Both the position numbers and the translations under genes were made by a program. The notes beneath the pieces were generated by a model. The model did not search any database, was not told where the DNA came from, and saw only the letters and a program-made list of their open reading frames with translations. From Paenibacillus qinlingensis (GTDB taxonomy: Bacteria > Bacillota > Bacilli > Paenibacillales > NBRC-103111), in contig NZ_JABMKY010000028.1 in the NCBI RefSeq assembly GCF_013204845.1, positions 58,950 through 122,949 of the forward strand: a stretch of DNA of 64,000 bases, read 5' to 3'. Below are positions 36,297-45,285 of the stretch, one piece after another (the first letter of the stretch is position 1; each line of letters begins with the position of its first letter).

Positions 36297-36521
36297 ACTA
36301 CGCCCTAAATCATTAAACACTCATTAAGATTTGAAGTAAACCACAAGTATGCACATCAAGAAATCACATAAGCAGTTCAAAATTTCATAGCAGTAACGCT
36401 TATTTTTGCTTAGGATATTACCATGCAAAAGAAAATTCGGGAACCACATAATATACCACGTTGATGTGGTTTAATGCATAGTGAAGTTTTAATTACTGAG
36501 AGTTTAAAATCGCTCTTAAAA
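36297..36521. other. Intergenic stretch with an internal TnsB-like site
   Basis: ATTACCATGCAAAAGAAAAT-TCGGGAACCAC (36417-36447) resembles ATTACCATGTAAAGAA-TGTTGTGAACCAC at the left element end (32905-32933). A small CCAC-GTTGAT-GTGG hairpin follows. No ORF is seen. Confidence 0.45.
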
Positions 36522-37568
36522 TCACCTATAATTTGAACATGAATTGTCTAAATTGTTATTTGGCCTTTCCAATAATGATTTAACATAAATTCTATCGGAA
36601 GAAACGGTATATGTTATATCAGTTACACTCCTTAAAACAATCACATTATTTGTTTGGATAATACGTATCCCCGCTAAACTAGCATATTGGTTGTTAGGAT
36701 GATTATATTCTATGCATACATAATCATTATCAAACTGAGCTAGATTCTTTCCTAATGCCCCCCATTGCTGCGTTGAATGTAGAATGAATAAAAACAACAA
36801 AAGAAAAGATAAAGGCAAAGATACAACTGGGAATAACATAGCTTTTTTTCCAGTAAATGGTTTTAGGTACTTGTACGCCAAAAAAAGCATAAATACAGAA
36901 AGAGTAGTAATAAATGAAGGTAAGATAAAAGCGATGTTTAATTCCGCTATTAACTTATCTAGATTAATGTACTCAGTAATTCTAAGTTCTTCGTGAAAAA
37001 TAAAATATTTATATAGTTGTTCAAAGTAACCTGGACCATCTAATCGATATAATAAATAATAAAGTAAAAAGGGAAACATCTCTCTAGAAATAATAAAGTA
37101 TGTAATAAATGCTACTAATAAAGCTAAAGAAATTATTACATAAATGAATACCTTCTTTTTTTTAGAACTGAAATTATTTCTATTTAAATTAGGTATTAAA
37201 TAATTATGAATTAGTTGAACAGTATAATATAAAACTGCTACTGGTAACATTGAACCTATTAATAGAAAGAAATAAATAAAAGCATAAGAATAAATAAGTT
37301 GTATCGGAAAAGTTATCGAGTTGTTATAGGCTGAAACAAAGGAGAGAACTTCATTCTTAGCTTTACTTTGAAGTATAACAAAACCGATATTATAAAATAA
37401 AAACACTGAAAAAATACTAAGAATAATGTTTATAACTACCTTACTTATGAATGGCATTCGTAGATACCACAATAGTATGCTACTAAAAGGGATAATTCCA
37501 GCCCGGTCTTCCACATATTGAATCACGCGTTGCATTACAGATTGATATGTTGCTATTAGTGCATTCAT
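36522..37568 (-). CDS. Multi-pass membrane protein of unknown function
   Basis: The 348 residues contain about six hydrophobic segments (for example VVINIILSIFSVFLFYNIGF, IYFFLLIGSMLPVAVLYY, FIYVIISLALLVAFITYFI and LPLSFLLLFLFIL). A C-terminal soluble tail of about 90 residues follows. No family is recognised. It is strongly AT-rich, like the methyltransferase operon upstream on the same strand, from whose last gene it is separated by 124 bp. It could be a membrane effector of that system or an independent cargo gene. Confidence 0.7.
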   Translation of the reverse strand: MNALIATYQSVMQRVIQYVEDRAGIIPFSSILLWYLRMPFISKVVINIILSIFSVFLFYNIGFVILQSKAKNEVLSFVSAYNNSITFPIQLIYSYAFIYFFLLIGSMLPVAVLYYTVQLIHNYLIPNLNRNNFSSKKKKVFIYVIISLALLVAFITYFIISREMFPFLLYYLLYRLDGPGYFEQLYKYFIFHEELRITEYINLDKLIAELNIAFILPSFITTLSVFMLFLAYKYLKPFTGKKAMLFPVVSLPLSFLLLFLFILHSTQQWGALGKNLAQFDNDYVCIEYNHPNNQYASLAGIRIIQTNNVIVLRSVTDITYTVSSDRIYVKSLLERPNNNLDNSCSNYR

Positions 37569-37692
37569 TCTAAACCTCGTTTAGTTTTTGATATCGGATT
37601 AATAGAATCATAATGAATATTACTTTTCAATCTAATGATCAATTATCACTCCTACTCAATATCTAATATGACATTAAAATCAAATTAATAGT

Positions 37693-38820
37693 CTAGTTCA
37701 CGATGCCTTGTAAGTATTTTTGTAAATCAGCGGTGCTTATATATTTAGCGGAAACTCCTTTAATAATTTTTTTAATTGAATTTGATTCCAAGGTTTTTAT
37801 GGTATCTTCGTTGAGTTCTAAGTATTGATTTCTAATAATCAGAACACAGTCAGAAGTAATAAAATCTTCTTCTCTCTCCGTGATAATCGCGAATCTACCA
37901 CTTTGTCGTCCAACCCTTATTAAAATAATATCCCCTCTTTTGGTAGTATGGACCTTAGCAGGTAGTTTTGTGGTATACCTAATTTTGTTATGATTTATTG
38001 AGTTTGTAGCTGAAAATGACGAACTATGAATAACTGGAATACTTGCTTCCACTTTATCGTGTAAATCACTACTAGAAATGTTATTTCGAAGTATATTTTG
38101 TGTACTACTATGCTGAAGATTCCCTTCAGGAATAAGCCCCCAATTTCCGCTTATAATTTCTTCATAGGGCAAACTTGCAATGCTATTTTTCTGAAATTCT
38201 CCTCCATTGGAATTGGCACCATAATATTCAGTGTTGACTTCTCTTGTTTCATTTTTCAGAATTATTATAGAAGTACTAATATCTCGGTCAAAAACATTAT
38301 CCGGTAGCTTTATTATCTTCTGTATATGAAACTTACTAGCAAGGAAAATTCTTAAATCTTTTTGACTTTGTGATTCAATAATACTATTAGGTACTATTGA
38401 AGCTAGTGTACCTCCTACCCCGACCAAAAGAGCATTAAATAGCATCATTGTGCTTTCAATCCTGGTGTATATATGACCACTAAAGTTAAAATTTATACTT
38501 TCCTTTATTACTTCTAATAATTGTTTACTAACCTTCTCATACTGAAACGGAGGGTTAGCAAGGACTAAATCAAACCTTTTATCATTCTTGAAGCAATCAT
38601 ATGAATAAAACCTACCATCCATTATCAGGCTTCTAGAAGACCGTATATCAAAATCTATACCAATGCATTCGGTTTCATTCCATTTAGCACTTGCAGCATC
38701 TAATAGGTTCCATGATCCCGCGCAAATATCAACAATTGATGCAGGTTCGATAACCCCGCATTCATTAACTAAGAATTCCGCCAATTTTTTAGGAGTATAA
38801 TATTTACTAAAATCCCTCAT
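37693..38820 (-). CDS. N6-adenine DNA methyltransferase with HsdS-like C-terminal region
   Basis: A 375-residue SAM-dependent methyltransferase. The SAM motif I region is IVDICAGSWNLLDAA (about 29-43), acidic IGIDFDIRSS follows, and motif IV is LANPPFQYEKV (NPPF about 89-92), as in N6-adenine enzymes of the type I/Eco57I group. The C-terminal 100 residues (RGDIILIRVGRQSGRFAII and FITSDCVLIIRN) look like an HsdS target-recognition segment, so specificity may be built in. No restriction nuclease gene is adjacent. It is the fourth gene of a leftward operon. The ATG at 38820 behind AGGGTGAG is preferred over a GTG at 38829. Confidence 0.8.
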   Translation of the reverse strand: MRDFSKYYTPKKLAEFLVNECGVIEPASIVDICAGSWNLLDAASAKWNETECIGIDFDIRSSRSLIMDGRFYSYDCFKNDKRFDLVLANPPFQYEKVSKQLLEVIKESINFNFSGHIYTRIESTMMLFNALLVGVGGTLASIVPNSIIESQSQKDLRIFLASKFHIQKIIKLPDNVFDRDISTSIIILKNETREVNTEYYGANSNGGEFQKNSIASLPYEEIISGNWGLIPEGNLQHSSTQNILRNNISSSDLHDKVEASIPVIHSSSFSATNSINHNKIRYTTKLPAKVHTTKRGDIILIRVGRQSGRFAIITEREEDFITSDCVLIIRNQYLELNEDTIKTLESNSIKKIIKGVSAKYISTADLQKYLQGIVN

Positions 38821-38847
38821 TAATCTCACCCTATTATTACTGCCAAA

Positions 38848-39798
38848 TTATTCGAAGAATAAGCCCTCAAGTGAGTAGACCCTACGCACTCCAATACCAG
38901 ATGTTCTATGTGAACTCACTTTCGGATGATCATACATAATTAATACATCTTCATGTTTAATAGCAAACAAAGCACATGCAAGAGTGTGTGGTTTGGTTCC
39001 TAAAGGAGCCACAATAACTTGATAATTTTCTGAATGCTCTCTATAACTTGACTCCAATACTTCCAAAGCATAAAAAGGATCCCACGCAGTGACTCTTCTT
39101 AATTTTGAAAACACCTCAGTAGATTTTAGCGTGTCTAAATTAAAATAAAGCCCCAACATGTGCCACCCCGCTGAAAATGAGGGTAGTGGTATTATCGGGC
39201 TAATTTCCACTGGCCCCTCGGTTAATAAGTGCTCACATAGTTCTTTGAATCTTCCCCCTTCAAAACCAAGGAAAACTAGAACAGATGACTGCATATCATT
39301 AGATAATCTTAAAAATCCAGGTATCGAGGTAATTGAAGTGATCCCTTCACTTAATTGAAAGTTGGGCATTAACGTAGCATCTCTTTTTTTACTATACTCG
39401 ATAGGCTGCACATAAGTTACTATTAACCTATCATATGAAAAATCATAAAATGCTTTTAGTAAAATAAACATAGCTTCGTTAGCCATACATGTGATGTCTA
39501 TTACAATGTTGTGTTCATATTGGATTAGTTTTTGTACTAGATCTTCTGCGTTCACAATTGGATCATCATCAGAGAAATTAATCTCTTCCGAAAAGTTTTC
39601 AAGTTGAATGCTCAATTTTGCAAGAGAGTGATCGTACGTAAGTACCACAATTTTAGTTGCTGTAGGCATCTTACTTCTAAAATAACTATCTCTTTCATCC
39701 GTGTGGTAACCCTTTATCAATACCGTTGGAGATTCTAATGATTTATCGAGATCGTTTTCACTTAGTATTCTCCAAGATATGAGATTTTCAATATCCAT
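38848..39798 (-). CDS. Rossmann-like protein of unknown family in defence operon
   Basis: The 316-residue product is not recognised. The N-terminal half looks like an alternating alpha/beta fold: SPTVLIKGYHTDERDSYF, KIVVLTYDH, then HNIVIDITCMANEAMFILL (about 97-115) and RLIVTYVQP. The DIT...EAM segment recalls the DxTGGTK-like motif of CARF nucleotide sensors without matching it; this is inference. The C-terminal half has IVAPLGTKPHTLACALFAI. The ATG at 39798 follows GGGGGATAGG and overlaps the end of the ATPase gene by 11 bases, indicating coupling. It is 27 bp upstream of the methyltransferase. Confidence 0.75.
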   Translation of the reverse strand: MDIENLISWRILSENDLDKSLESPTVLIKGYHTDERDSYFRSKMPTATKIVVLTYDHSLAKLSIQLENFSEEINFSDDDPIVNAEDLVQKLIQYEHNIVIDITCMANEAMFILLKAFYDFSYDRLIVTYVQPIEYSKKRDATLMPNFQLSEGITSITSIPGFLRLSNDMQSSVLVFLGFEGGRFKELCEHLLTEGPVEISPIIPLPSFSAGWHMLGLYFNLDTLKSTEVFSKLRRVTAWDPFYALEVLESSYREHSENYQVIVAPLGTKPHTLACALFAIKHEDVLIMYDHPKVSSHRTSGIGVRRVYSLEGLFFE

Positions 39799-41713
39799 TC
39801 CTATCCCCCTGAAGAAATGTATCAAATAAATCCATTTGCTTAGTTTCAACAACATTAGTTGAAACAGCTTCATTTTTTAGATACTTTCTTAATAGCTTTA
39901 CAGAGATGTCCTTTTTATCGTGGTCACTTCCTAATATTAAATTTTCAAACTCACTCGATTGCAGTTCCAATTTATGCATTTTCCTAATAGATATGTTGTA
40001 ATATGGTGCATATATTCTATTCAATAAATAGTCACTTCCTCGAATTTCTGTATCTTTCCTTAATTTCGTAGCTGGTATTTCTTGTAAAACAGAATACATC
40101 AGTGCTCCTCGCAAGATCCCTTTAGCCTCATTAGATACATCCCCAAGAATAGCAAAGTGATTCCTCTCAGGCTGACTTTGTCTTTCATCCTTATTGAGTT
40201 GCTCGAATACACGACCTAATTGATTAGTAAACGAAGAAAGGCTCGAACCAATTGACGGATAGGATTTAACCTCAAATACTTTATCCCGACTAACATCATG
40301 TGCTGCTCTAGACTGCGTCAAATAATCAAATGCCTTTGGTTCTAGTGGGCTGAATCCCTCATCGACACTTAATTCCCAAGCCCGAGAAAATAGTGCTACA
40401 AAGTTTCTCATAATTTTAGATGACAACAATACATAAGTTTCAAACCCAGCATATATTTTTCTTGCCTTGTAGTCACTACAAAGTAGATACAAAGTTCCTA
40501 TTCTATTGTGCCTGTACAACTCAATAAATTTTTTGTTCTGTTTTTCTCTTAAAAAAACAATATTCTCTGGCGTCATTTTGCGTTCTAATAATACTAAATG
40601 GAACCTACTTTCTAGCGGTTTATCCTCTAAAATAAGTTTCTCAAGTAGCATTTTTTGTTTATTTGTATCCGATGTAAAGTTATTTACGTGAGCTATAATT
40701 CTTTCAACATATTCCGGTTTCCGCTTACTCTTATTTAATAATAATAGCGCTTCATCCTCCGCCCCAAGATTCGGTAACAAATTTCTAACATCTAGAAAGT
40801 CGGGATTTCTAACTTGATTTAGAGATAGGCTCTTATTAAATGCTTCGATAATCAATTGGGAATAATCTTCATGTTTAAAATCGGTTTGATAATCAATTAA
40901 ATCAAAATCAGCAATCTGTTCCAGTGACTCGGTGAGAGATAACGTTTGTTGAGTCCACCAACCTCCCGGACGCATCGCTAGCTTAAATATAACTGGTGGT
41001 TGGTTTATTTTAATTAGGGTATTTACTATTCTTTGCTGATTCTCACTTAAGTTTTCAAATTCATCTAAAAGAATAAACCAGGTCTTACCAGTGAATTGCG
41101 AGTTTTCCGCCAATATATTACATAATTCAAAAAAAATATCCCCATTATTTGTCAGGATTGGTTCTTTTACTTTTCTCGGATTATTTATATACTTTATTAA
41201 TTCATCAAGCTTCCTTCTAATATCCTTTTCAACGAAATTCAGATCAGACGCTTCACCATCAAAATCAACTATCTCTGCATATCGGTTTATGAATTCATTT
41301 AGCGAGTCTTTCTGAATAAGGCTCTTGTTTTTTATAATATTTAAGGTCTTTGTTATTTGTTGGGAAATCCTCAAGTTAAAGTAGTGTGCAAACAGATGCC
41401 CCCAAGTCTCGTCTTCTATTCCTCTGCCTCTAAAACTAGAAACAACATTTGTATCAATTCTTATATAACACCCTATATGATTCTCAATATCCCATAGATT
41501 TACTGATTCTTCTTGATTTTTATTGATTATTTTATATTCAAGTGCCATTGATTTTAAAAGCATCGTTTTGCCAGTGCCTCTCCCACCTACGAGGACAGCT
41601 GCTTTGTTTTTTAACAATCTTGAGTAAAAGGATTGTGGTGGCATTGCGAAATAATCAAATACCCTATTACCTAATTCTTCTGCTCTTGTAGCAAAAATAA
41701 TCTTATTTTCCAT
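39788..41713 (-). CDS. ORC/Cdc6-like P-loop ATPase
   Basis: A 641-residue AAA-type ATPase. Walker A is VLVGGRGTGKTMLLKSMA (about 41-58) and Walker B is WFILLDEFENLSENQQR (about 212-228), with LAMRPGGWW following as a sensor-like segment. This matches the broad group annotated as ORC-CDC6 family ATPases that occur in bacterial conflict operons. The C-terminal half is helical and of unknown role. Its ATG overlaps the stop of the PRTase-like gene by one base (TAATG), and its end overlaps the next gene by 11 bases, so the three products are tightly coupled. Confidence 0.78.
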   Translation of the reverse strand: MENKIIFATRAEELGNRVFDYFAMPPQSFYSRLLKNKAAVLVGGRGTGKTMLLKSMALEYKIINKNQEESVNLWDIENHIGCYIRIDTNVVSSFRGRGIEDETWGHLFAHYFNLRISQQITKTLNIIKNKSLIQKDSLNEFINRYAEIVDFDGEASDLNFVEKDIRRKLDELIKYINNPRKVKEPILTNNGDIFFELCNILAENSQFTGKTWFILLDEFENLSENQQRIVNTLIKINQPPVIFKLAMRPGGWWTQQTLSLTESLEQIADFDLIDYQTDFKHEDYSQLIIEAFNKSLSLNQVRNPDFLDVRNLLPNLGAEDEALLLLNKSKRKPEYVERIIAHVNNFTSDTNKQKMLLEKLILEDKPLESRFHLVLLERKMTPENIVFLREKQNKKFIELYRHNRIGTLYLLCSDYKARKIYAGFETYVLLSSKIMRNFVALFSRAWELSVDEGFSPLEPKAFDYLTQSRAAHDVSRDKVFEVKSYPSIGSSLSSFTNQLGRVFEQLNKDERQSQPERNHFAILGDVSNEAKGILRGALMYSVLQEIPATKLRKDTEIRGSDYLLNRIYAPYYNISIRKMHKLELQSSEFENLILGSDHDKKDISVKLLRKYLKNEAVSTNVVETKQMDLFDTFLQGDRNGY

Positions 41714-42645
41714 TACACATCTTCCCCTCTATAACGGATCAATGAAATCCATTCACTGTGCTCCTTATAATAAAAAGGACACGAGACATCGGGCGCACCA
41801 TGTTCGAAAGTTACCGCCCATGATTTTTCTCTATACCCTTTAGATGGTATATTTTTTTCGGTTTCGAGATCATTCAAAAACTCAATTCCATTTGTAAAAT
41901 CTTCTGGAAACCAAAAACTCTCTTTTTGAACATCATTTTTTTCTGTGAGTATCTCTGCCGCAATAACCCTAAGCCCTGTCTTGTCAATTACATCTAATAC
42001 TGCATCATGAGGTGCCACTGCAACTGTTAAGTAAACAGGAATATCCGGTTTTATTTCAGCAATCATATCTCGAATGCTTATGTATTTCTCTCCTAAATCT
42101 GTCCGATTTGTATAAAATTCAATTGCCTGAGTTCCACTCCCTATCATATCATCTACAAAAATGATTGCCTTTACCTCTCTTCTTCTAAGCTTATATATCA
42201 TATCTTGTACGTTATTACACAGTTCAGTTTCAGTTATTATATTTTGATCTCTTAATATTCTTGCAATCATAAAACTACTTGAGGCTGCAGAATCGGTTGC
42301 AAGCGGACATACCAGTATCTTTTGTTTTGTTTGTAATATGATCTCTCTCCATATATCTTTTTGTTTATAGCTACTGTCATTAATTGAAGCAAGTGCAATC
42401 TCACGAATAGATTCTGTGAAAGAATGATTGATTAATGCTATAACATCTCTTTTATTATAAAACATAAGTTGGTATGCTAAATATGCTGCATAGTACAGTT
42501 GCTCTTCTGTAGTAAATTGCTTTCGCCATCTCTTAAACCTGTCAATTGATACATTACCCCATACCCCATATTTAATAAGAGTTGAGATTTTATCGAATAC
42601 TGTTTTTACAAATTCAGTTGCTTCCACAGGGATTTCTTTTGTCAT
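41713..42645 (-). CDS. Phosphoribosyltransferase-like (PRTase-CE type) protein
   Basis: A 310-residue protein with the PRPP-binding signature IIFVDDMIGSGTQ (about 161-173), two acidic residues followed by GSGT, as in type I phosphoribosyltransferases. LVCPLATDSAASS may form part of the active site, and the N-terminal 90 residues are helical. PRTase-like domains of this kind occur as conflict effectors in bacterial defence operons; whether it makes a nucleotide or damages one is unknown. It is first in a four-gene operon with an ATPase, an unknown protein and a methyltransferase. The ATG at 42645 is preferred over a TTG six bases earlier. Confidence 0.75.
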   Translation of the reverse strand: MTKEIPVEATEFVKTVFDKISTLIKYGVWGNVSIDRFKRWRKQFTTEEQLYYAAYLAYQLMFYNKRDVIALINHSFTESIREIALASINDSSYKQKDIWREIILQTKQKILVCPLATDSAASSSFMIARILRDQNIITETELCNNVQDMIYKLRRREVKAIIFVDDMIGSGTQAIEFYTNRTDLGEKYISIRDMIAEIKPDIPVYLTVAVAPHDAVLDVIDKTGLRVIAAEILTEKNDVQKESFWFPEDFTNGIEFLNDLETEKNIPSKGYREKSWAVTFEHGAPDVSCPFYYKEHSEWISLIRYRGEDV

Positions 42646-42814
42646 TGACAACCAACTTTCTAAACTGTTTCATTTATGCAACACATTAATATTATTTTCG
42701 ACAAATTACTAATATTTCCTTTATTCTCGTCATGTATTTCTCTGGGATACTTTGATTTTCTGTTACATTCAACAGCAATCAACATTATTTTCCTTCTCAT
42801 ACAAACATGAAAAT

Positions 42815-42843
42815 AAAAAAAGAGGGCAAATTCCCCCTTTTGG
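42815..42843. terminator. Terminator-like hairpin between tnsD remnant and PRTase gene
   Basis: AAAAAAAGAGGGCAAATTCC-CCCTTTTGG forms a short stem; on the minus strand it ends with a T-run, just after the tnsD-like stop. The region to 42645 is AT-rich and should hold the promoter of the PRTase operon. Confidence 0.6.
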
Positions 42844-42845
42844 TC

Positions 42846-44210
42846 TTATACATTCTGTATCTCTACTAACTTTGCAGTAATTGCATCACGCATATCTTTT
42901 GATATAGCCCTGTAGGACCTTCGATAGGATAGAATTGTGTCCAGTGTAACTTCCTCATATCCATAATGACTCTTAAGCTGCCACACCAAAGCTGCCAAGT
43001 GACGAAGCTGGTACTGTTCTTTAGTCTCAACAACTTGTTCTAGCACCTTTTGTGTTATGGGCAAATGTTGACTATAGTTCTTAATCCGACCACTTTCTGT
43101 TTTGTTTAGTGCCCCAATAATAGAATAGATGCCGACCCTTGTTCCAGGATTATTCTCAATTAACCCCCGTGCAACTTCACTAACTCGTTGAGAAAGCAAT
43201 TCATCAACTTCATTCCAATCAAATCTATCAAACGACTTTGACACAGGTAACCGCTTTTCCAACCAAACCGTGTCATTCCTTTTTAACCATTCATATGCTG
43301 TTTTGCACTTCAGACAAATCTCATACCTGTTTAGACCCGGATTCTTATTAATTGTGGACTCAACTTTGATGCGGAAAGCATCCCTTTTAGGGCTTATTTG
43401 TTCCGCGGCGCATGCATGCTCCTCTATTCCTAATAGTAGATCGCTTTTTACTGCCTGCTTTACTGAATACACTGAACAGTACAACTGGCATGCTATTGTC
43501 TCCATGGAAAGCCCTCCATTACGATATAGCGCCACAATTTCGTTTTTCTTTGTTTCACTTGTAATTACTGCTCTAATGTTTTCCTTTATCCCTTTTTTCC
43601 TGTTCCAGTCCCTTACGTATTCATTACCACAGGTGGCACAATAGAACTTCCCAGTTACACCTCTGTATCTGTTGTCTACTCGACTACATTTCTGAATAAC
43701 CATTTTATTGTAATCAGGGCAATACTTATTTGCACACGGCCATGGTCCCAGCCCAAAAGGTATTTCAGTTGCATAAGGGACGGAAGTACTAATGAAACTT
43801 TCAAGTGACCCTGCAATGAACCTGATTAATAAGAATAATATTGGTAAATTAATGACAAGAGAATCTCCCCAGAATACTCTTTCTAATGTATTCCGTTGAG
43901 CTATGTAATCCGCACTTAAACCTACACTCGCTAGCTCATCCGATGAATAATTTTCGAGAAAGTTCTGAGCCAGTAGTTGACGACGTGTTTTGCCATCTGT
44001 GGATACATATCCTCCTTTGAAAAGATGCTCAAGAAACTTTTGTCGGACAATACCTAAGCTCATCTGGTCATTGTACTTAAACAAAAATTCGAGATCTTCA
44101 TGGATGTCTTCTTGCAAATGATCGCTAAAAGGTTCGGCGTCATTATCAATGACGTGCCCATGTTTGCAGTGTCCTTCCATAGCCGAATACCCCAGTGCCA
44201 CACCGATCAC
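42846..44210 (-). pseudogene. tnsD: Truncated tnsD (TniQ/TnsD C-terminal part)
   Basis: The 454-codon frame corresponds to the C-terminal portion of TnsD, the Tn7 protein that binds the glmS attachment site. Recognisable are LPILFLLIRFIAGSLESFI, then FGLGPWPCANKYCPDY and GKFYCATCGNEYVRDW, giving the C-x4-C...C-x2-C zinc site (Cys 159, 164, 191, 194). The N-terminal TniQ domain normally needed to contact TnsC is missing; the frame opens at a GTG with only a CKHGHVI trace of the first zinc finger. It abuts a foreign RAMA-like fragment on the opposite strand, indicating a deletion junction near 44.2 kb. DNA binding might remain. Confidence 0.75.
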
Positions 44211-44264
44211 TTTAATCTTGTTGCTTCTCTAATCAACCGACAACTTTTTGAAGCTAATTTCTCA

Positions 44265-44732
44265 ATGAATGTTGGAGAGAAGATCAGCGGAGTAACTTCA
44301 GCGTTTCTAGAAAGCAACAATCCTTTTGAGGAATTTCTTCAAATAATTAAGTATGATGTAAAGACTGCAGAAATATCACAAAACAGACGTAGACGCAACA
44401 GTCTACAACTGCTGCTCGATAGGGGAATAATAAAAAATGGGGATCGCATTGTATTGTTACCCGTAAATAAACCCTCTGATCATTATCATAGCGAACTTAT
44501 ATCAAAGGCAACATTACTATTAGGCAATGGTAAACCTAAAGTTCAATGGGACTATGATAACAAAGAATATTCCATCTCTAGGCTAACACATATCATTCTT
44601 GTTGAAATAGCTCAACAAACTAACTTAGTAAACCATCATCTAAATGGAACACAATATTGGGTATTACAAGGAACAGTAGATTCGTTATTCTCTCTAGCAA
44701 ACAATATCGATAAATTAAATAAGACCTGCTAG
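44265..44732 (+). pseudogene. Fragment with RAMA-like domain
   Basis: A plus-strand frame ending at 44732 encodes RNSLQLLLDRGIIKNGDRIV, then YSISRLTHIILVEI and LNGTQYWVLQGT, which resembles the RAMA (restriction-modification associated) domain layout of an N-terminal helix, a beta sheet and a final NGxxxW strand. It stays open upstream to 44100 across the tnsD remnant, but the first in-frame ATG with non-overlapping sequence is 44265 and no good ribosome binding site precedes it. It is most likely the 3' end of a larger gene cut by recombination. Confidence 0.5.
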
Positions 44733-45285
44733 TAGCTCAGCCGTTTCACTTCATAAAGGGTAAGAAACAACTTTTTCACCTATACCTTCATATCACTTGG
44801 TAATCTATTATTTTGTTGGATAGAGACAGGTTTTTGACCTTCAATGATTCCTTGAATGCCTTCGCATTAATGTTGCTCTACCTTTACCTATGCAACGCTA
44901 CTGCCCAGCTTTACCCACCGATTTTCTGCGTTTAATTACCTCCAAACGTTAAAATTCGCCTGGTAATAAAAGTTGATTTCCAGTTTCATCTATGACTGAT
45001 ACCATTTTTCAGTCACTTCAAATGCACGAATTTTAACCAATCCTCTGGTTTTCCATGTAAATAATCACAACAGAAAGTGGCTTAAACCCTTGTTACTGGA
45101 GTTTTAATTCGATCGTCAAGCCCCACTTAGATTGCTTTACATACGACGACCTCAATCGCTTCATGCAATCAGTTGATTTGCAAGACGAAATGCACTGGTA
45201 AAGAATAATTTGGAAGGATTTTGGACTATATCGTCGAATAGGATTACAAATTAGTTTATCATTTCTGCTAAGGAGGATAATTTTT
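44733..45285. other. Non-coding stretch before the SIR2-like NTPase gene
   Basis: The 553 bp contain no ORF with family resemblance. A minus-strand frame at 45093-45311 overlaps the NTPase start and is not called. The promoter of the NTPase-HEPN pair should lie in the last 150 bp, upstream of AAGGAGG at about 45270. Confidence 0.5.

Noticed and set aside
37684..37694. GTTCACGAT resembling a TnsB site
   Set aside because: It is the end of the methyltransferase coding sequence and lacks the flanking pattern; a chance match.
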